DNA of 41,207 nt from Actinopolymorpha alba DSM 45243 (GCF_000373925.1 NZ_KB892793.1:1-41207), one strand, 5' to 3'. Shown: positions 28,365 to 36,449, counted from the first letter of the stretch. Notes: generated by a model from the sequence alone, not told the origin. Made by a program: numbers and translations.

Positions 28365-28375
28365 ACATCTGATGT
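28365..28375. promoter_or_regulatory. Candidate GntR/FadR operator ACATCTGATGT
   Basis: This perfect 5+1+5 palindrome sits 20 bases upstream of the uxaA start, in the 161-base gap shared with the divergent GntR gene. Size and half-site are typical of FadR-subfamily operators. A second imperfect repeat (TCTGG-TCACCG-CCAGA, 28401-28416) lies in the same gap. The position would block or follow the uxaA promoter, consistent with repression lifted by a sugar acid. Confidence 0.5.
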
Positions 28376-28506
28376 TTCGATGCGGCGATCGTACTCGCTT
28401 TCTGGTCACCGCCAGACCGTTCACACTCGCTTGCCATAGTCTTGGGCTCTCGTTTAGGCCACCGGACAGTCCGGAGGTGGCCACACTGGGGAAGGCGCTG
28501 GCGGAC

Positions 28507-29310
28507 ATGACCGACCAGAAGACGCGGGCCATCGGTCCGCGGCTCACACCGGACCACCTCACGGCGGTCAGCCGGTCCGGCCTGGCCGACCAACTGGCCG
28601 AACGCCTGCTGGAGGAGATCGTCGCGGGTGTCTACCCACCTGACAGCCGGCTCCCTCCCGAACCCGTCCTCGCCGAACGCGCCGGAGTCAGCCGGCTGAC
28701 CCTCCGCGAAGCGATCAAGGACCTCCGCCAGCGCGGGGTGCTCCGGGTCCAGCAGGGCCGCGGCACCTTCGTCAACCCGCCCACGACCTGGGCGCCGTTC
28801 GACAGCACCGTGCTCAACGCCCGGGCCCTGCTCGAGCCGGGGTACGAACTCGCGCATGAGCTCACCGAGCTGCGCCGCATCGTCGAGCGCGGGATCGCCG
28901 AGCTGGCCGCCGTGCGGCGTAGCAACGCCGACCTCGAACGCATGGCCGCGGCCGTCGAGACCATGAAGGAAGCCTGGGCCGGGCAGGACCTCGACGCCTT
29001 CAGCTCGGCCGACGTCGACTTCCATGACGCCCTGCTCCGCGCGGCCGGAAACACGTTCGCGCTGACGCTCTTTCACTCTGTCGACGGGGCGCTGCGGAGC
29101 GTCCGCCGGCGTACCGTCGAGGAAAACTCCGAGCTCGCCGAGCGCGCGATCGAGTTCCACACCAAGATCATGAACGCCGTACGCCGCCGGGCGCGCCGCG
29201 CCGCCGGCGCCCTGATGGACGAGCACCTGCAGGAGACCGAGGACTTCACCGCGGCCCTCGCCGCCGCCGAGCGCGCGGACGTGAACGCCGTGGAGGTCAG
29301 CCGCGCCTGA
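28507..29310 (+). CDS. GntR-family regulator, FadR subfamily
   Basis: The 267-residue protein has a winged helix (about residues 25-90: LADQLAERLLEEIVAGVYPP, LAERAGVSRLTLREAIKDLR, QGRGTFV) and an all-helical FCD domain (about 120-255) with metal-binding Asp/His residues (ADVDFHDALLRAAGN, EFHTKIMNAV, LMDEHLQETE). FCD proteins sense organic or sugar acids. Being divergent from the UxaA/LarA-like operon, it is the probable local regulator. ATG 28507 is the best start (GGGAAGG upstream); GTG 28477 would add ten residues. A 56-base hairpin repeat follows the stop by 25 bases. Confidence 0.92.
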   Translation: MTDQKTRAIGPRLTPDHLTAVSRSGLADQLAERLLEEIVAGVYPPDSRLPPEPVLAERAGVSRLTLREAIKDLRQRGVLRVQQGRGTFVNPPTTWAPFDSTVLNARALLEPGYELAHELTELRRIVERGIAELAAVRRSNADLERMAAAVETMKEAWAGQDLDAFSSADVDFHDALLRAAGNTFALTLFHSVDGALRSVRRRTVEENSELAERAIEFHTKIMNAVRRRARRAAGALMDEHLQETEDFTAALAAAERADVNAVEVSRA

Positions 29311-29334
29311 GCTACGTCGGCACTGGCCCTGCGG

Positions 29335-29390
29335 TGACATAGAGCGTGGAAACTGCGGGGGCTTATAGCACCTCGCAGTCTCCACGATCC
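29335..29390 (+). repeat. 56-bp direct repeat with hairpin, left copy
   Basis: This is 53/56 identical to 30450-30505 in the same orientation. The core folds into an imperfect hairpin (29346-29385: GTGGAAACTGCG...CGCAGTCTCCAC) with a TTATAG loop. Together the two copies bracket exactly one gene, the AbiEi/DUF559 gene. Here it also lies just after the GntR gene and could terminate it. Confidence 0.85.
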
Positions 29391-29474
29391 CGGTTTGTGT
29401 CGCGCCATCCACAGGCCAAGGACTGTCCACAGGCTCGCCGCCTCGTCGGGCGCGTGACGTGGCACTGTCCCGGG

Positions 29475-30452
29475 ATGTCCAAGCAGCTCCCGGAATCGCT
29501 TCGTCCTCAGATTCAGAGGCAGGCCGGCGCCGTCGCCCTGGACCAGGCATACGCGGCCGGACTCTCCAAGGACCAGGTCAGGGCCAGGGTCGACGCTGGT
29601 CGCTGGCGCCTGGTGCTCCCACGGGTCTACGTGACGTACGACGGGCAACTGCGGCGATCGACCGAGCTCTGGGCGGCGCTGCTCTACGCCGGAGAAGGCG
29701 CTGCCGTCAGTCACGCGACGGCGGCCGAAGTCTGGGGATTGTTAGACAGTCCGGTGGATGTGGGCACGCCAGTGCACATCACGGTGCCGGTCACCCGCCG
29801 AGTCCGAAGCCACCCAGGCCTCCGGATTCGTCGCTCCCGGCGCCTTGGCCAAGCGGTACACCCGGCGCGGCAGCCGTCCCGCACGCGGGTCGAGGAGACT
29901 GTCCTGGACCTCGCGGACGAGGCGGATCAGCTGGAATCCGTGGTCGGCTGGATCACCCGCGCCTGCCAGCGCAGGCGAACCACACCACCGCGACTCAGTG
30001 CTTCTCTCGCCGCTCGCACGAGGTTCAGGTGGCGCGGCCCGGTCGAGGCGATGCTCGTCGACGTCTCCCAGGGTGCCGAAACGCCACTCGAACTCGCATA
30101 CCTTCGCCTCGTCGAGCGCGCCCACGGCCTACCCGAAGGCAATCGGCAACGGCATCGGTACGCGAGCACCGGCAGCAAGTGGATCGACGTACGGTACGAA
30201 GCGTTCGGGCTGATCGTCGAACTCGACGGCCGCCTCGGTCACGTGGACGCTGGCGCGTTCCGCGACCGACGCCGCGACAACTACTCCACCGAAACGGGGT
30301 ACTGGACCCTCCGCTACGGCTGGAGCGACACCTTCGCGGACAGTTGCGCCGTCGCCGCTCAGGTAGCTCGCGTCCTTCGCCAGCGCGGCTGGCGCGGCCA
30401 GGTGAAGGCATGCCCGAGTTGCGGATCGAGTTCGCGGCAAACCGCCGCATGA
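29475..30452 (+). CDS. AbiEi-like wHTH + DUF559 (Vsr-fold) protein
   Basis: The 325-residue protein has an AbiEi-type winged helix (about 10-80: LDQAYAAGLSKDQVRARVD, GRWRLVLPRVYVTYDG, VSHATAAEVWGL) and a C-terminal DUF559 domain of the Vsr/restriction-endonuclease-like fold (about 230-305). The latter contains a D...E-x-D core (WIDVRYEAFGLIVELDG) followed by RDRRRDNY. A CPSC pair lies near the C-terminus. Such genes are multicopy in actinomycetes; they are annotated as type IV antitoxin-like, but no AbiEii toxin is adjacent. ATG 29475 has no clear ribosome site. The stop codon is the first part of the right-hand 56-bp repeat, so gene and repeat are joined as a unit. Confidence 0.85.
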   Translation: MSKQLPESLRPQIQRQAGAVALDQAYAAGLSKDQVRARVDAGRWRLVLPRVYVTYDGQLRRSTELWAALLYAGEGAAVSHATAAEVWGLLDSPVDVGTPVHITVPVTRRVRSHPGLRIRRSRRLGQAVHPARQPSRTRVEETVLDLADEADQLESVVGWITRACQRRRTTPPRLSASLAARTRFRWRGPVEAMLVDVSQGAETPLELAYLRLVERAHGLPEGNRQRHRYASTGSKWIDVRYEAFGLIVELDGRLGHVDAGAFRDRRRDNYSTETGYWTLRYGWSDTFADSCAVAAQVARVLRQRGWRGQVKACPSCGSSSRQTAA

Positions 30453-30505
30453 CAAAGAGCGTGGGAACTGCGGGGGCTTATAGCACCTCGCAGTCTCCAC
30501 AATCC
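30450..30505 (+). repeat. 56-bp direct repeat with hairpin, right copy
   Basis: The second copy begins at the TGA stop of the DUF559 gene and ends 20 bases before the end of the convergent GH172 gene. Differences from the left copy are three single bases. It probably serves as a bidirectional terminator here, but the sequence identity of the copies exceeds what shared terminator function needs. Confidence 0.85.
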
Positions 30506-30525
30506 TGGAAGAGGAGCAGGACCAC

Positions 30526-31608
30526 TCAGCAGATTTCGAGGGCGTCGGCGTCCGGAGTGGCCGGGCGGTTGTAGGACGTCTCGCGGCCGTACCAGAACGC
30601 CGTCGAGGCGATGTCGTCCTGCAGCGGGAGGTAGCGTCCACCCGAGCGCCAACCCAGCGCCTGCACCGTCACCTTGAGGTCGGAGGCGAAACGGATCGGG
30701 TCCTGCACGTGCCAGCGGTACATCCCGAACCTCTGCTGGCTGTCGTACAACCCGTCCGGCCGGATGATCTGGTGCAGCCCGAGGTACGGCGTCGAGAAGG
30801 CGGTGTAGCCCTGGCCGGGTACGTCGAAGTTCCAGGCGCCGCCGAAGTAGTCCTCCGTACCGGTGCCACAGATGGTCGGGAACTCCTTGTCCCCGTCGAG
30901 GTAGAACTTCACCTCGCCCTCGCCCCACCAGCCGGTGCTGTTGACGCCCCAGGCGAGGTAGGTCCCGACGTAGTGCCCGGCGCCTTCCACACCGTCGAGG
31001 ATCGTGTGCACCTCCGCCGACGGAAGCGGGTTGCTCCGCCGCCACTGGGAGTGGAAGTACGCCACCTCCTCGCCGAGTTCGGTCAGTGTGTAGTCGACCT
31101 GGTAGTAGACGATGACCGCATCATCGGCGAGGTTCTCCAGCGTGATCCGGGCCGACCGCCGGAACGGCATCGCCCAGTAGCAGTTGAAGCCGCCGTTCGG
31201 GTTGACAGCCACCGGCACCGAGCTCAGCTGGGCGAACTTCCCCCAGCCCTGACCGAAGAAGTCACCGACCGGCACCTCGACCGCCGGGCGCGGGTCGTCG
31301 TCCCAGTAGAAGCGCAGGAGCAGCCGGCGCCAGTTGGACACGTGCGTCGTGAGCCAGATGTGCTGGATGGCTCCAGACCCCTCGATGCCCGCGAGGGTCG
31401 CGGTCTCACCGGCCTCGACACGGATGGACGGCGAGACCTTCCATCCCAGGCCGAGGTCGCGGGCTGCACCCGCTCCCGTACCTTCGGTCGCCGCACCGCC
31501 GCGCCCCTTCTCGCCGGTGACGTTCTCTGCACTGATCGAACGGCTCACCGCGCTGGAGAGATTCACCAGGTCGCTCAGCCCGTTCACGAGGCCCGAAAAG
31601 CCAGTCAC
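30526..31608 (-). CDS. GH172 (DUF2961) glycoside hydrolase
   Basis: The 360-residue protein matches the DUF2961 family: SGAIQHIWLTTHVSNWRRLLL, RFYWDDDPRPAVEVPVGDFF, GFNCYWAMPFRRSARITLEN and KEFPTICGTGTEDYFGGAW. Family members act on D-arabinofuranosides and difructose anhydrides; the conserved acidic residue of GTEDYF is a candidate catalytic residue. There is no signal peptide, so it would be cytoplasmic and act on imported oligosaccharides. Start is GTG 31608, after a weak AGGG site. It converges with the DUF559 gene. No transporter or other sugar gene is adjacent. Confidence 0.88.
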   Translation of the reverse strand: MTGFSGLVNGLSDLVNLSSAVSRSISAENVTGEKGRGGAATEGTGAGAARDLGLGWKVSPSIRVEAGETATLAGIEGSGAIQHIWLTTHVSNWRRLLLRFYWDDDPRPAVEVPVGDFFGQGWGKFAQLSSVPVAVNPNGGFNCYWAMPFRRSARITLENLADDAVIVYYQVDYTLTELGEEVAYFHSQWRRSNPLPSAEVHTILDGVEGAGHYVGTYLAWGVNSTGWWGEGEVKFYLDGDKEFPTICGTGTEDYFGGAWNFDVPGQGYTAFSTPYLGLHQIIRPDGLYDSQQRFGMYRWHVQDPIRFASDLKVTVQALGWRSGGRYLPLQDDIASTAFWYGRETSYNRPATPDADALEIC

Positions 31609-31701
31609 GCCCTACACCTTCCCTGCGGATTGCGTTGCTGCGATCGCCATCGATGCCGCCGCCGTCGACGCCGGTCCTTCATCGATGTAGGGACGCTATC
31701 G

Positions 31702-31714
31702 GGAAGGTCCTTCC
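31702..31714. promoter_or_regulatory. Palindrome GGAAGG-T-CCTTCC upstream of GH172
   Basis: This perfect 13-base palindrome is 94 bases before the GH172 start, in the 203-base gap after the YceI gene. It may be an operator for GH172. Nothing else was seen in this gap except two ATCGATG repeats. Confidence 0.3.
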
Positions 31715-31811
31715 GTACGGCAGATCACCACGGCCGTCACCGCGCCCCGCGGGTGACCAGTTGCGGACTGGACAGGCGGGGTACGCGGGGCACTGCCGGC
31801 GCGGCTCCCGA

Positions 31812-32663
31812 TCACAGCTGAGGGAGTTCCTCGCCCCGCACGGCCTCGATGTTGAGCTCGACCCGGATGGTGGCACCGACCGCGGCCACACCGAGGCGGA
31901 CCAGCTGGTGGTAGCTGATGGCGAAGTCCTCCCGGCGCAGCTCGGTCGTCGCGTGGAATCCGGCCCGGACACCGCCGAACTGATCGTCACCCGTTCCGCT
32001 GTACCGCAGGTCCAGCCGGACCGGGCGGCGCACGCCGTTCATGGTGAGCTCGCCGGAAAGCGCCCACGCGTCGTCGCCGGTCGCCGTCAACCGGTTGCCG
32101 TGGTACTCGATCGTGGGATGGCGTACGACGTCGAGGAAGTCCGGGGTACGCAGGTGGTCGTCCCGCATCTTGTTGCCGGTCTCGATACTCTCCGCCGCGA
32201 TGGTCGCGTGTACCGAGGATTCCTCGATCGGTCTGGCAATCTGGATCCGCCCACCGAACTCCGTGAAGCGCCCCTTGACACTGGCGATGCCAAGATGCCG
32301 CGCCGTCGCCTCCACGCTGGAGTGCACCGGGTCGATCACCCAGGTGCCGGCCGGTGGCAACGGCGTCCCACTGACCCGCGGCAGGCTGACCACCCCAAGC
32401 GCTGCCCCGCTCGGCGTGATGGTGGCCGCGCGCGCCGCCGGGGTGTGCCCGGCCGCGGTGATGATCACGGTGTAGGAGCCGTGGGGCAGCGGATCGGTGG
32501 TGACGTGACCGTCGCCGTTCGCCTCGGCGCGGGTCACCTGTCTGCCCTGGAGATCGGTGATCGTGACGACCGCGTGCGGGATCGGCCAGCGGTCGGTCGT
32601 ACGGATGTCGGCGGTGAGGGCGCCCTCGCGCCGGTCGTGCTCCTGCATATCTCGTCCGCTCAC
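31812..32663 (-). CDS. YceI-family protein with N-terminal carboxypeptidase-regulatory-like domain
   Basis: Residues about 15-90 form a small beta-sandwich like those on the upstream transporter (PIPHAVVTITDLQGRQVTRA, HGSYTVIITAAGH). Residues about 105-280 are a YceI lipocalin-like domain (TWVIDPVHSSVEATARHLG, VKGRFTEFGG, MRDDHLRTPDFLDV, PTIEYHGNRL), which in homologues binds polyprenyl or amphiphilic molecules. No signal peptide is seen, so it should be cytoplasmic. GTG 32663 overlaps the MFS fusion stop by 4 bases (GTGA); ATG 32648 is an alternative. It is the last gene of the marR operon. Confidence 0.9.
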   Translation of the reverse strand: MSGRDMQEHDRREGALTADIRTTDRWPIPHAVVTITDLQGRQVTRAEANGDGHVTTDPLPHGSYTVIITAAGHTPAARAATITPSGAALGVVSLPRVSGTPLPPAGTWVIDPVHSSVEATARHLGIASVKGRFTEFGGRIQIARPIEESSVHATIAAESIETGNKMRDDHLRTPDFLDVVRHPTIEYHGNRLTATGDDAWALSGELTMNGVRRPVRLDLRYSGTGDDQFGGVRAGFHATTELRREDFAISYHQLVRLGVAAVGATIRVELNIEAVRGEELPQL

Positions 32664-35236
32664 ATGTCCGGGTGGGACAGCTCGACGTCGTGTGCGGTCA
32701 CCTCTCCGCCGGAGAGGCTGAGCCCCCGGGCGACGGCGGGGTAACCAGTCGCGACGACCGTGTAGTCCCCCGCGTCCAGGTCCGCGAAGGCGTACCCGCC
32801 CTCGTGGTCGGTGTAGGACATGCGGACGACGTTGCCTTCCAGGTCGAGAAGGGTGACCCGGGCGTCCGGGACGGGCTCGCCGTCACGGGTCCGCGTCGTT
32901 CCTCGTACGGTCGCCTTGGCCACGAGTTCGACATCCTGGCGGGTCTCGCCGGTCCCCGCCACGGCCACCGACAGCGCCACCGGCTGGAAGCCCTGTGCGC
33001 GTACCGCGAGTGTGTAGGTGCTGGCCACCACGTCGTCGAACCGATAGGTCCCGTCAGCGCTGCTGGCCTGGGACGCGATGACCTCACCGCGGGAGTCGGC
33101 CAGCACCGCGACCGCTCCGGCCACCGGGAGGTGCGTGGCCGCTGCTCGCACCTCGCCCACCAGGCCGCTGACACCGGTGAGTACGACGTCGACGGTGACG
33201 GGTTCGTCGCTGATGACGACGGTCGCGGCTTGTGGCTGGTAGGAAGCGGCCGAGGTGATGAGCACGTACGCCCCGTCCGCGTCAGCGGTGAGCGCGTAAG
33301 CACCGTCCCGGTCTGTGGACGTCCGGCCGACCTGGTGGCCGCCGAGGTTGATGAGGGTGAGCGCCGCGCTCCCGACCGGACTGCCGTCGGGCCGCCGGAC
33401 CGTACCCCCGATCCGCCGGCCGCTCGGAGCGCCCGGACCGCCTCCGCCGTACCCCAGCGGCGCCGCCGACGCGCCTTCGATGGCGGGCAGCGCCGCCTCG
33501 ACCGCCCTTTCCAACCGGTGGGCTCCGCTCTGGACCCGATGACCGTTGGGCGCGGCGCCGACGAGGGCGACGGTGGGGTTCTCGTCCGGGGTGAGCTTGG
33601 TCGGCCTGGGCCTACCGTTGCCTACAACCGGCTCAACGGCGACGTCCTCGGCCGGGCTCTGCACCTCCGCCTTCGCCATCTCCAGCTGCTGCTCGATACC
33701 GGTCTTGGTGCCGAGCGGGATCTCCTTGATGCACAGGATGGCGAGCAACGCGACGACAGCTACCGGCGTGGCGACGAGGAAGATGTCCGCGACGCCCTGC
33801 CCGTACGCCGCCTCGACGACGGTTCGGACCGGTGGCGGGAGCTTCGACACCTCGGGCACGGTGTCGCTTCCGGTCGGGGCCTTGATCCCGAGCCGCGCCA
33901 GACCGTCACTGATGGACGACGCCACCTGGCTGGCGAGGACGGCACCGAGTACGGACACGCCGACCGCGCCACCCATGCTGCGGAAGAACGCGACGGCGGA
34001 GCTGGCCGCGCCCATCTCCTTGATGGAGATGGTGTTCTGGACGGCGAGGACGAGGTTCTGCATGCACATGCCGACGCCTAGGCCGAGCAGCAGGAGGAAG
34101 GCTCCGATCCGGATGAAACTGGTCTGGTAGTCGATCGTCCCCATCAGCCCGGCCCCGGCGATGAGCAGCAGCCCGCCGAGCACCATCCACCGCTTCCACC
34201 TGCCGGTCCGGGTGATGATCTGCCCGACCACGGTGGCGGAGAGGAGGCTGCCGATGGCCATCGGGATGCTGATCAGGCCGGTTTCGGTGGGCGACTTTCC
34301 GCGCGCGATCTGCATGTACTGGCTGAGGAACACCGAGGTACCGAACATCGCGATACCCACCGCGACGCTGGCGATGATCGCGAAGACGAAGGTGCGGTTG
34401 CGGAACAACCACAGCGGCAGGATCGGTTCCTTGGCCCTGGCCTCCACCACGACCGCGAGGATCAGCAGGACGACGCCCCCGCCCACCATCACCGCGGTGG
34501 TGCGGGACGCCCAGTCGAACTGATTTCCGGCCAGCGTCACCCAGATCATCAGGTCGGCGACCCCCGCGCTCAGCAGGAGCGCACCGAGGTAGTCGATGCT
34601 CACCTTCCGCCGGACGCGGGGCAGGTGGAGCGTCTTCTGCAGGACCACGAGCGCGACCACCGCGAACGGCACACCCACGTAGAACGTCGACCGCCATCCG
34701 AGTGAGGAGTCGGTGAGCACACCGCCGAGGAACGGGCCGGCGACCGTGCCGACGGCCATGACCGCGCCGAGGAAACCCATGTAGCGGCCTCGCTCACGCG
34801 GACTGATGATGTCGGCGAGGATGACCTGCGAGAGAGCGGTGAGACCGCCCGCGCCGAGTCCCTGCAACACCCGGAACGCGATCAGCGGCCCGGTGCTCTG
34901 GGAGAGTCCGGCCAGGGCCGAGCCGACAACGAACACGATGAGGGCCACCTGCACGAGCAGCTTGCGGCTGAACAGGTCGGCGAACTTTCCCCAGATCGGC
35001 GTACTCACCGTCATCGACAGCAGGGACGCGGTGACGACCCAGGTGAACGCGGACTGGGAGCCGCCGAGTTCGCTCACGATCCTTGGCAGGGCGGTCGAGA
35101 CGACGGTCGACGACAGGATGGTGACGAACATGCCGAGCAGCAGTCCGGACAACGCCTCCAGCACCTGCCGGTGCGTCATCGCCTCTGCCGGTCTTGCCAC
35201 TTCTGATGGATCTTCCACCGCGGACTGCGTGGTCAT
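32660..35236 (-). CDS. DHA2-type MFS efflux pump fused to three carboxypeptidase-regulatory-like domains
   Basis: Residues about 20-515 are a 14-helix drug/proton antiporter of the EmrB/QacA type (motif A WGKFADLFSRKLL; motif C AVGTVAGPFLGGVLTD). After a linker (about 515-600) come three beta-sandwich repeats of about 80 residues, beginning GGTVRRPDGSPV, GEVRAAATHLPVAG and GTTRTRDGEPVPDA, each with a DG.Y.F/L..D/A...Y...A pattern. In the usual 14-helix topology this tail would be cytoplasmic, which is odd for domains normally found outside cells. ATG 35236 overlaps the marR stop (ATGA). Together with MarR control this points to inducible export of a lipophilic toxin or metabolite. Confidence 0.92.
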   Translation of the reverse strand: MTTQSAVEDPSEVARPAEAMTHRQVLEALSGLLLGMFVTILSSTVVSTALPRIVSELGGSQSAFTWVVTASLLSMTVSTPIWGKFADLFSRKLLVQVALIVFVVGSALAGLSQSTGPLIAFRVLQGLGAGGLTALSQVILADIISPRERGRYMGFLGAVMAVGTVAGPFLGGVLTDSSLGWRSTFYVGVPFAVVALVVLQKTLHLPRVRRKVSIDYLGALLLSAGVADLMIWVTLAGNQFDWASRTTAVMVGGGVVLLILAVVVEARAKEPILPLWLFRNRTFVFAIIASVAVGIAMFGTSVFLSQYMQIARGKSPTETGLISIPMAIGSLLSATVVGQIITRTGRWKRWMVLGGLLLIAGAGLMGTIDYQTSFIRIGAFLLLLGLGVGMCMQNLVLAVQNTISIKEMGAASSAVAFFRSMGGAVGVSVLGAVLASQVASSISDGLARLGIKAPTGSDTVPEVSKLPPPVRTVVEAAYGQGVADIFLVATPVAVVALLAILCIKEIPLGTKTGIEQQLEMAKAEVQSPAEDVAVEPVVGNGRPRPTKLTPDENPTVALVGAAPNGHRVQSGAHRLERAVEAALPAIEGASAAPLGYGGGGPGAPSGRRIGGTVRRPDGSPVGSAALTLINLGGHQVGRTSTDRDGAYALTADADGAYVLITSAASYQPQAATVVISDEPVTVDVVLTGVSGLVGEVRAAATHLPVAGAVAVLADSRGEVIASQASSADGTYRFDDVVASTYTLAVRAQGFQPVALSVAVAGTGETRQDVELVAKATVRGTTRTRDGEPVPDARVTLLDLEGNVVRMSYTDHEGGYAFADLDAGDYTVVATGYPAVARGLSLSGGEVTAHDVELSHPDM

Positions 35237-35730
35237 GAGAGGGCGTTCACTCCTGTTCGGTGCGGACCTCGGTCGGACGGCCCGGCGTGGGTGTGCCGGG
35301 CGCGACGGGCCTGGTCGAGATCGGCGCGGAGCCGGTCAAGCTGTTTGGTGAGCACGGTGAGGTCGTCGTCGGTCCACTCCCTCAGCGCGGTTTCGAAGTG
35401 GCGTACGACGTGGCCGCGTACGTTGTCGAGCTCATGCCGCCCCGCCTCGGTGAGGAACACGAGGTGCGCGCGCCCGTCGTCGGGATCCGGCCGGCGCCCG
35501 ACATAGCCCTGCGCCTCCAGCTGGGCCAGCTGCCGGCTGGCCACCGACATGTCGACCTGCAGGGTCTCGGCGAGCTGGCCGACCCGCATGTCGTCCGATC
35601 GGCTCAGGACGGACAGGACACCCAGGGCCGCGACATGGCAGGTCGTGGTCGCCAACCGCGAGATGTCCTTGCGAATAAGGACGACGTCGTTGATCGCCCG
35701 AAGCAGGTCCTCGAGCTGAGCACGGTTCAT
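35233..35730 (-). CDS. MarR-family regulator of the efflux operon
   Basis: The 165-residue protein has a MarR winged helix: LGVLSVLSRSDDMRVGQLAE, VDMSVASRQLAQLEAQGYV, then the wing RRPDPDDGRAHLVFLTEAG. ATG 35730 gives the normal family length; the frame extends upstream without similarity. It overlaps the transporter start by 4 bases. A promoter (35759-35787) and a 15-base palindrome at the expected start point lie just upstream, so autoregulation of the whole three-gene operon, relieved by a pump substrate, is likely. Confidence 0.92.
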   Translation of the reverse strand: MNRAQLEDLLRAINDVVLIRKDISRLATTTCHVAALGVLSVLSRSDDMRVGQLAETLQVDMSVASRQLAQLEAQGYVGRRPDPDDGRAHLVFLTEAGRHELDNVRGHVVRHFETALREWTDDDLTVLTKQLDRLRADLDQARRARHTHAGPSDRGPHRTGVNALS

Positions 35731-35745
35731 AACCCACCGCCCATC

Positions 35746-35787
35746 GTTGCCCTGGGCAACCATATCTCGGTTAGGTGCCCTAAGCAA
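35746..35787 (-). promoter_or_regulatory. Promoter and MarR operators of the efflux operon
   Basis: On the minus strand: -35 TTGCTT (35782-35787), 17-base spacer, -10 TATGGT (35759-35764). A perfect palindrome GTTGCCC-T-GGGCAAC (35746-35760) overlaps the -10 and the expected start. A second one, TTAGG-TGC-CCTAA, lies in the spacer (35771-35783). Binding at either site would block RNA polymerase. Confidence 0.7.
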
Positions 35788-36053
35788 CCAACTGTGCGGC
35801 CGGATTCGCGCTGCGCCGAGCACTCCGAGGCGCAGGGCAACGGGTGGCCGCGTCGTCTCCGCGATAGGCCTGTCAGGACGGCGGCGGGGGTTCACCTCGC
35901 GCGCGAGACGATCGCCGGCGGCGGCTATCTCAAGATCTGGGCGCATCGGGTGCACGCGATGCGGGACAGCGGCGAGGCCCGAGCGGTCAGCAGGAGGCTT
36001 TTGCAAAAACCCTGGCACCGGACAGGTCGCGGCATCGTGAAGGTAGCGGAGCC

Positions 36054-36103
36054 GACTTGGCGGAGGTGTCTCGGCTTCTATGCCGACACTTCTCCGCCAA
36101 GTC
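36054..36103. repeat. Long imperfect hairpin
   Basis: GACTTGGCGGAG and CTCCGCCAAGTC are perfect 12-bp arms at the ends of a 50-base sequence. Further in, CGGC and GCCG pair around TTCTAT. It lies 320 bases upstream of the first marR gene and is of unknown function. Confidence 0.65.
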
Positions 36104-36270
36104 ATCGCAACCTCGGTAGGCGATCTCGCACAGTGAATAACTCTCGGCCCAGACCACGATCTTTTTCGAGCGCGTCGCGGGTTTGTCACACAGGCCGGAC
36201 TGGTCGACAGCCTGGTTCATGACCACGCCTCGGCAAGAGCGTCTTCACAATCCCAAATGGCCGCTTGGTG

Positions 36271-36341
36271 AAGTTGATCAACGGTCCACAGATCGGGCAC
36301 TCCCCGCGTGGATGCCGGAATTCGGGACCGTTGATCAACTT
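36271..36341. repeat. Dispersed palindromic element, copy 2
   Basis: The 71-base element has perfect 17-bp ends (AAGTTGATCAACGGTCC / GGACCGTTGATCAACTT) and a partly paired middle. The GTTGATCAACGGTC arm and a GGCAC-containing middle are shared with 24574-24651. It lies 109 bases beyond the stop of the second marR gene, in non-coding DNA. Confidence 0.85.
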
Positions 36342-36449
36342 TGACGGCGCCGCGGTTTTGACAAGCCGGCAGGCTCAGGCGACTTGTCTCATATCGCGAG
36401 CGGACCTGAAGACGCCGAAGTCCCGATCAGAGGTCGGCCCACCTGCCTG

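Larger units (their letters stand above)
35788..36449. other. Intergenic region without genes between two marR genes
   Basis: No frame with convincing protein character was found on either strand in these 660 bases. The region is less GC-rich than its neighbours in parts (36125-36160, 36225-36260). It holds two structured sequences, listed separately (36054-36103 and 36271-36341). Confidence 0.6.

Noticed and set aside
25727-28372. 881-codon open frame antisense to the LarA-like and uxaA genes
   Set aside because: Same reason; it spans two unrelated genes and the gap between them.
24574-36341. The two GTTGATCAAC elements as terminal inverted repeats of one large transposon
   Set aside because: Each element is already a complete palindrome, no transposase lies between them, and the enclosed genes are ordinary.
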